A stretch of DNA of 64,000 nucleotides from Candidatus Kuenenia stuttgartensis (lineage in GTDB: Bacteria > Planctomycetota > Phycisphaerae > Phycisphaerales > SM1A02). The position numbers were made by a program, and so were the translations under genes. The stretch is from NCBI GenBank assembly GCA_945902075.1, contig CAMDMA010000011.1, positions 1-64,000 of the forward strand. Direction: 5' to 3'. The notes under the pieces are model-generated. The model was not told the origin of the DNA and searched no databases. It saw nothing but the letters and a program-made list of their open reading frames with translations. Below, piece by piece: positions 61,998 through 64,000 of this stretch. Position 1 is the stretch's first letter; the number at the start of each line of letters is the position of its first letter.

Positions 61998-62004
61998 TAT
62001 AGTA
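61998..62004. promoter_or_regulatory. Symmetrical -10 element between xseA and recG
   Basis: The seven bases TATAGTA read as TATAGT on the plus strand (toward recG, with a leader of about 75 bases) and TACTAT on the minus strand (toward xseA, eight bases before its GTG). Neither direction has a good -35 box. Confidence 0.5.
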
Positions 62005-62083
62005 CGGTCTGCCCTGCAACAGTGCGGCTCCGAGCGCGGGGTACGCGCGACGCGGAGAATCATGTGCAGCGAATCAAGCCTCG

Positions 62084-64000
62084 ATGGCATCCGACAACAG
62101 AGACATCCTCACAACATCAATCGAAGCGATTCCTGGAGTCACCGAACTCCGGAAGCGTGCGTTTGCTGAACTTGGTGTGCGAACCGTCGCGGACCTCTTG
62201 GGCCACTTTCCTTTCCGCATTGAGGCGGAGCACGGCGAAAACTCAATCGAATCGCACATCGCTGTACTTTCGGCGAAGCCGGACGCGGAGCAAAGTGCGA
62301 ACATCGCGATTCGAGGAACGATTGCCGCATCGAAAACGGCATTCGGACGGAGACCGCGTATCGAAGCCACACTCGAGGACGGCACCGGGACCGCACGACT
62401 TGTCTTTTTCAATATGCCGTGGATGCGCGGGAAGCTTCACCCTGGCCGCCAGGGCATTGTCGAGGGCAAGGCGAAACTTGAGCGCGGATACCTTGAGGTT
62501 GTCAATCCGAAGTGGAGCGATGTTGCTGAAGGTGCTGTCGTTCAAGCGCGGAGTGATCGCATGCGTGCGGTGTATCCGTCGTCAGAGGCACTTCCATCGC
62601 GCACGATTGAGCAGACACTCGGACGAGTGCTCGCCCACGCATGCGCCGCAATTGTGGAACTACTTCCTGAGGAATACCTCGCAAGCCGCGGATTGCGAGG
62701 ACTTCAGGATGCGTATCGCGGGATGCACGCGCCGCTCGATGATTCCGATTTTTCCTCGTCGCGAACGCGACTTGCCTACGACGAATTGCTGACGCTGCAA
62801 CTTGCGGTCGCTATCAAGCGGCGCATGCGAACGGCGCAGGGCGCACCCGCGCTTCCGATCGGCGCATCGGTCGAACGGGAGATTCTCACGCGCTTTCCCT
62901 TCGAATTCACACCTGACCAACTCAAGACCTTTCGTGAAATTGCAGGCGATCTCTCCGACACTCGACCGATGAATCGACTGCTTCAAGGCGATGTTGGTGC
63001 GGGAAAAACGGCAGTCGCACTTGCCGCCATGCTTGTTGCGGTCACCAACCGACATCAAGCCGCGATGATGGCACCAACGGAATTGCTTGCCGAGCAACAC
63101 TTCGCTTCGCTTTCGCGATTTCTTGTCGGAACAAATGTTCGTGTTGGCCTGTTGACCGGAAGTCTTCCCGCTGGTGAGCGAGCGCTCGTGCGCGATCTCA
63201 TTGAAAGTGGACAACTCGACATCGTGGTAGGTACCCACGCGCTTCTGACCGGCGATGTGCGATTCAACGCACTCGCGCTTGCTGTGATCGATGAGCAACA
63301 CCGATTTGGAGTCGCACAACGCGCCGAGTTGCGTGGCCGGGCGCCTGCTGGACAAACGCCGCACATGTTGGTCATGACGGCAACGCCGATTCCACGCACA
63401 TTGTCGCTTACGGTTTATGGCGACCTCGATATCTCGACGATCGCACATCGGCCGAAAAATAGGGCTCCCGTTCATACGCGCGTCCTCAGCGTGTCGCGTG
63501 CCGACGACGCATACATCTTCGCCAAGGAGCGCATTGATCGCGGCGAGCAGGTTTTCATCGTCGTCCCTGCCGTCGAGGAATCGGACATTGGACTTAAGGA
63601 TGTGGGTAGTCATCTCGAGGCCCTCCAATGCGGAGCACTCGCTGGAGCGCGTCTCGCTGGAATGCACGGGCGTATGAAGCGTGAAGAGCGCGATGCTGTG
63701 ATGGACCGCTTCCGCGCAGGCGAGATCGACGCGCTCGTTGCAACGGTCGTGATTGAAGTTGGTGTCGATGTCCCCAACGCAACGGTGATGGTGATCGAAC
63801 ACGCAGATCGCTTCGGACTCGCGCAACTCCACCAGTTGCGTGGACGTGTCGGCCGCGGTCCGAAGGGTGGTGTATGTGTTCTGATCGCTGATCCAACAAC
63901 AGACGATGGCCGAGCGCGGCTCGAAGCGATTCGTTCAACCGATGACGGATTCCGCATCAGCGAGCTCGATCTTGCTATACGCGGACCCGGCGAACTTTTC
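62084..64000 (+). CDS. recG: ATP-dependent DNA helicase RecG (3' end outside window)
   Basis: This frame is missing from the ORF track because it is open to the window edge; 639 codons are visible of an expected 690 or so. The start ATG at 62084 gives MASDNRDILTTSIEAIPGV. The wedge domain (ALEDGTGTARLVFFN-like beta barrel around residues 70-160) is followed by helicase motifs: LLQGDVGAGKTAVAL (I), MAPTELLAEQH (Ia), VIDEQHRFG (II), MTATPIPRT (III), VIEVGVDVPNATVMV and HQLRGRVGRG (V, VI). RecG remodels stalled replication forks and branched DNA. The start is 93 bases from the divergent xseA. Confidence 0.95.
   Translation, partial: MASDNRDILTTSIEAIPGVTELRKRAFAELGVRTVADLLGHFPFRIEAEHGENSIESHIAVLSAKPDAEQSANIAIRGTIAASKTAFGRRPRIEATLEDGTGTARLVFFNMPWMRGKLHPGRQGIVEGKAKLERGYLEVVNPKWSDVAEGAVVQARSDRMRAVYPSSEALPSRTIEQTLGRVLAHACAAIVELLPEEYLASRGLRGLQDAYRGMHAPLDDSDFSSSRTRLAYDELLTLQLAVAIKRRMRTAQGAPALPIGASVEREILTRFPFEFTPDQLKTFREIAGDLSDTRPMNRLLQGDVGAGKTAVALAAMLVAVTNRHQAAMMAPTELLAEQHFASLSRFLVGTNVRVGLLTGSLPAGERALVRDLIESGQLDIVVGTHALLTGDVRFNALALAVIDEQHRFGVAQRAELRGRAPAGQTPHMLVMTATPIPRTLSLTVYGDLDISTIAHRPKNRAPVHTRVLSVSRADDAYIFAKERIDRGEQVFIVVPAVEESDIGLKDVGSHLEALQCGALAGARLAGMHGRMKREERDAVMDRFRAGEIDALVATVVIEVGVDVPNATVMVIEHADRFGLAQLHQLRGRVGRGPKGGVCVLIADPTTDDGRARLEAIRSTDDGFRISELDLAIRGPGELF

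Overview
The window looks like a GC-rich chromosome segment from an uncultured planctomycete, most likely of the Phycisphaerae type. The support is the gene content. There is a Minf_1886-family protein (a Planctomycetes/Verrucomicrobia family). There are large secreted proteins with Cys-rich modules and a C-terminal dockerin-like repeat pair ending in GAWGACP. There is also a fused SecDF, LpxB (an outer-membrane lipid A step), OmpA-like lipoproteins and a DAP-type MurE. No rRNA, tRNA, CRISPR array, transposase or prophage gene was found. The segment looks like core chromosome with a few secreted accessory genes.

Layout. 1-3251 (minus): a hypothetical protein, a YkgJ-type Cys-cluster protein, an AIM24 protein, an ECF-like sigma factor and the start of a membrane protein that leaves the window. 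3321-8456 (minus): a complete branched-chain amino acid ABC transporter, livK-livH-livM-livG-livF; its LivG carries an unusual membrane-spanning insertion. 8607-14646: lpxB (minus), then aspS, a dicarboxylate/amino-acid symporter and a lipoprotein sulfatase (plus). 14689-18839: trxB and a secreted hypothetical (minus), then purD (plus). 19074-25454 (plus): two very large secreted proteins, a subtilase-like one and a metzincin metalloprotease with five Fn3-like repeats, the latter preceded by an array of 7-bp DNA repeats. 25615-26717: a GbsR/MarR regulator with a clear operator and promoter, coupled to a small unknown gene.

26744-35359 (minus) is a cell-wall operon, murE-murF-mraY-PBP2-rodA-rsmG, in which the elongation pair PBP2/RodA follows mraY and murD, murG and murC are missing. 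35415-41734: an AI-2E-type permease (minus), then a Minf_1886 protein, an OmpA lipoprotein and a four-repeat lamin-tail-like secreted protein. 41864-46214: an MlaE permease, a transglutaminase-like protein lacking its catalytic Cys, then isocitrate dehydrogenase plus a histone-deacetylase-type deacetylase (minus). 46400-56045 (minus) is a membrane and secretion operon: NUDIX, site-2 protease, rhomboid, tgt, yajC, secDF, LysM. 56063-57936: MlaF and MlaD. 58030-61990 (minus): OmpA lipoprotein, prepilin peptidase, xseB, xseA. 62084 to the end: recG, cut by the window.

Three cross-cutting signals matter. (1) At least eight genes have a TANNNT hexamer 6-8 bases before the start codon and no Shine-Dalgarno sequence, which suggests widespread leaderless mRNAs; two divergent pairs appear to share symmetrical -10 elements. 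(2) The same Cys-rich module occurs four times in two unrelated secreted proteins. (3) Two neighbouring intramembrane proteases of different catalytic classes carry the same short C-terminal motif. All functional calls come from reading the supplied translations; no database search was run.
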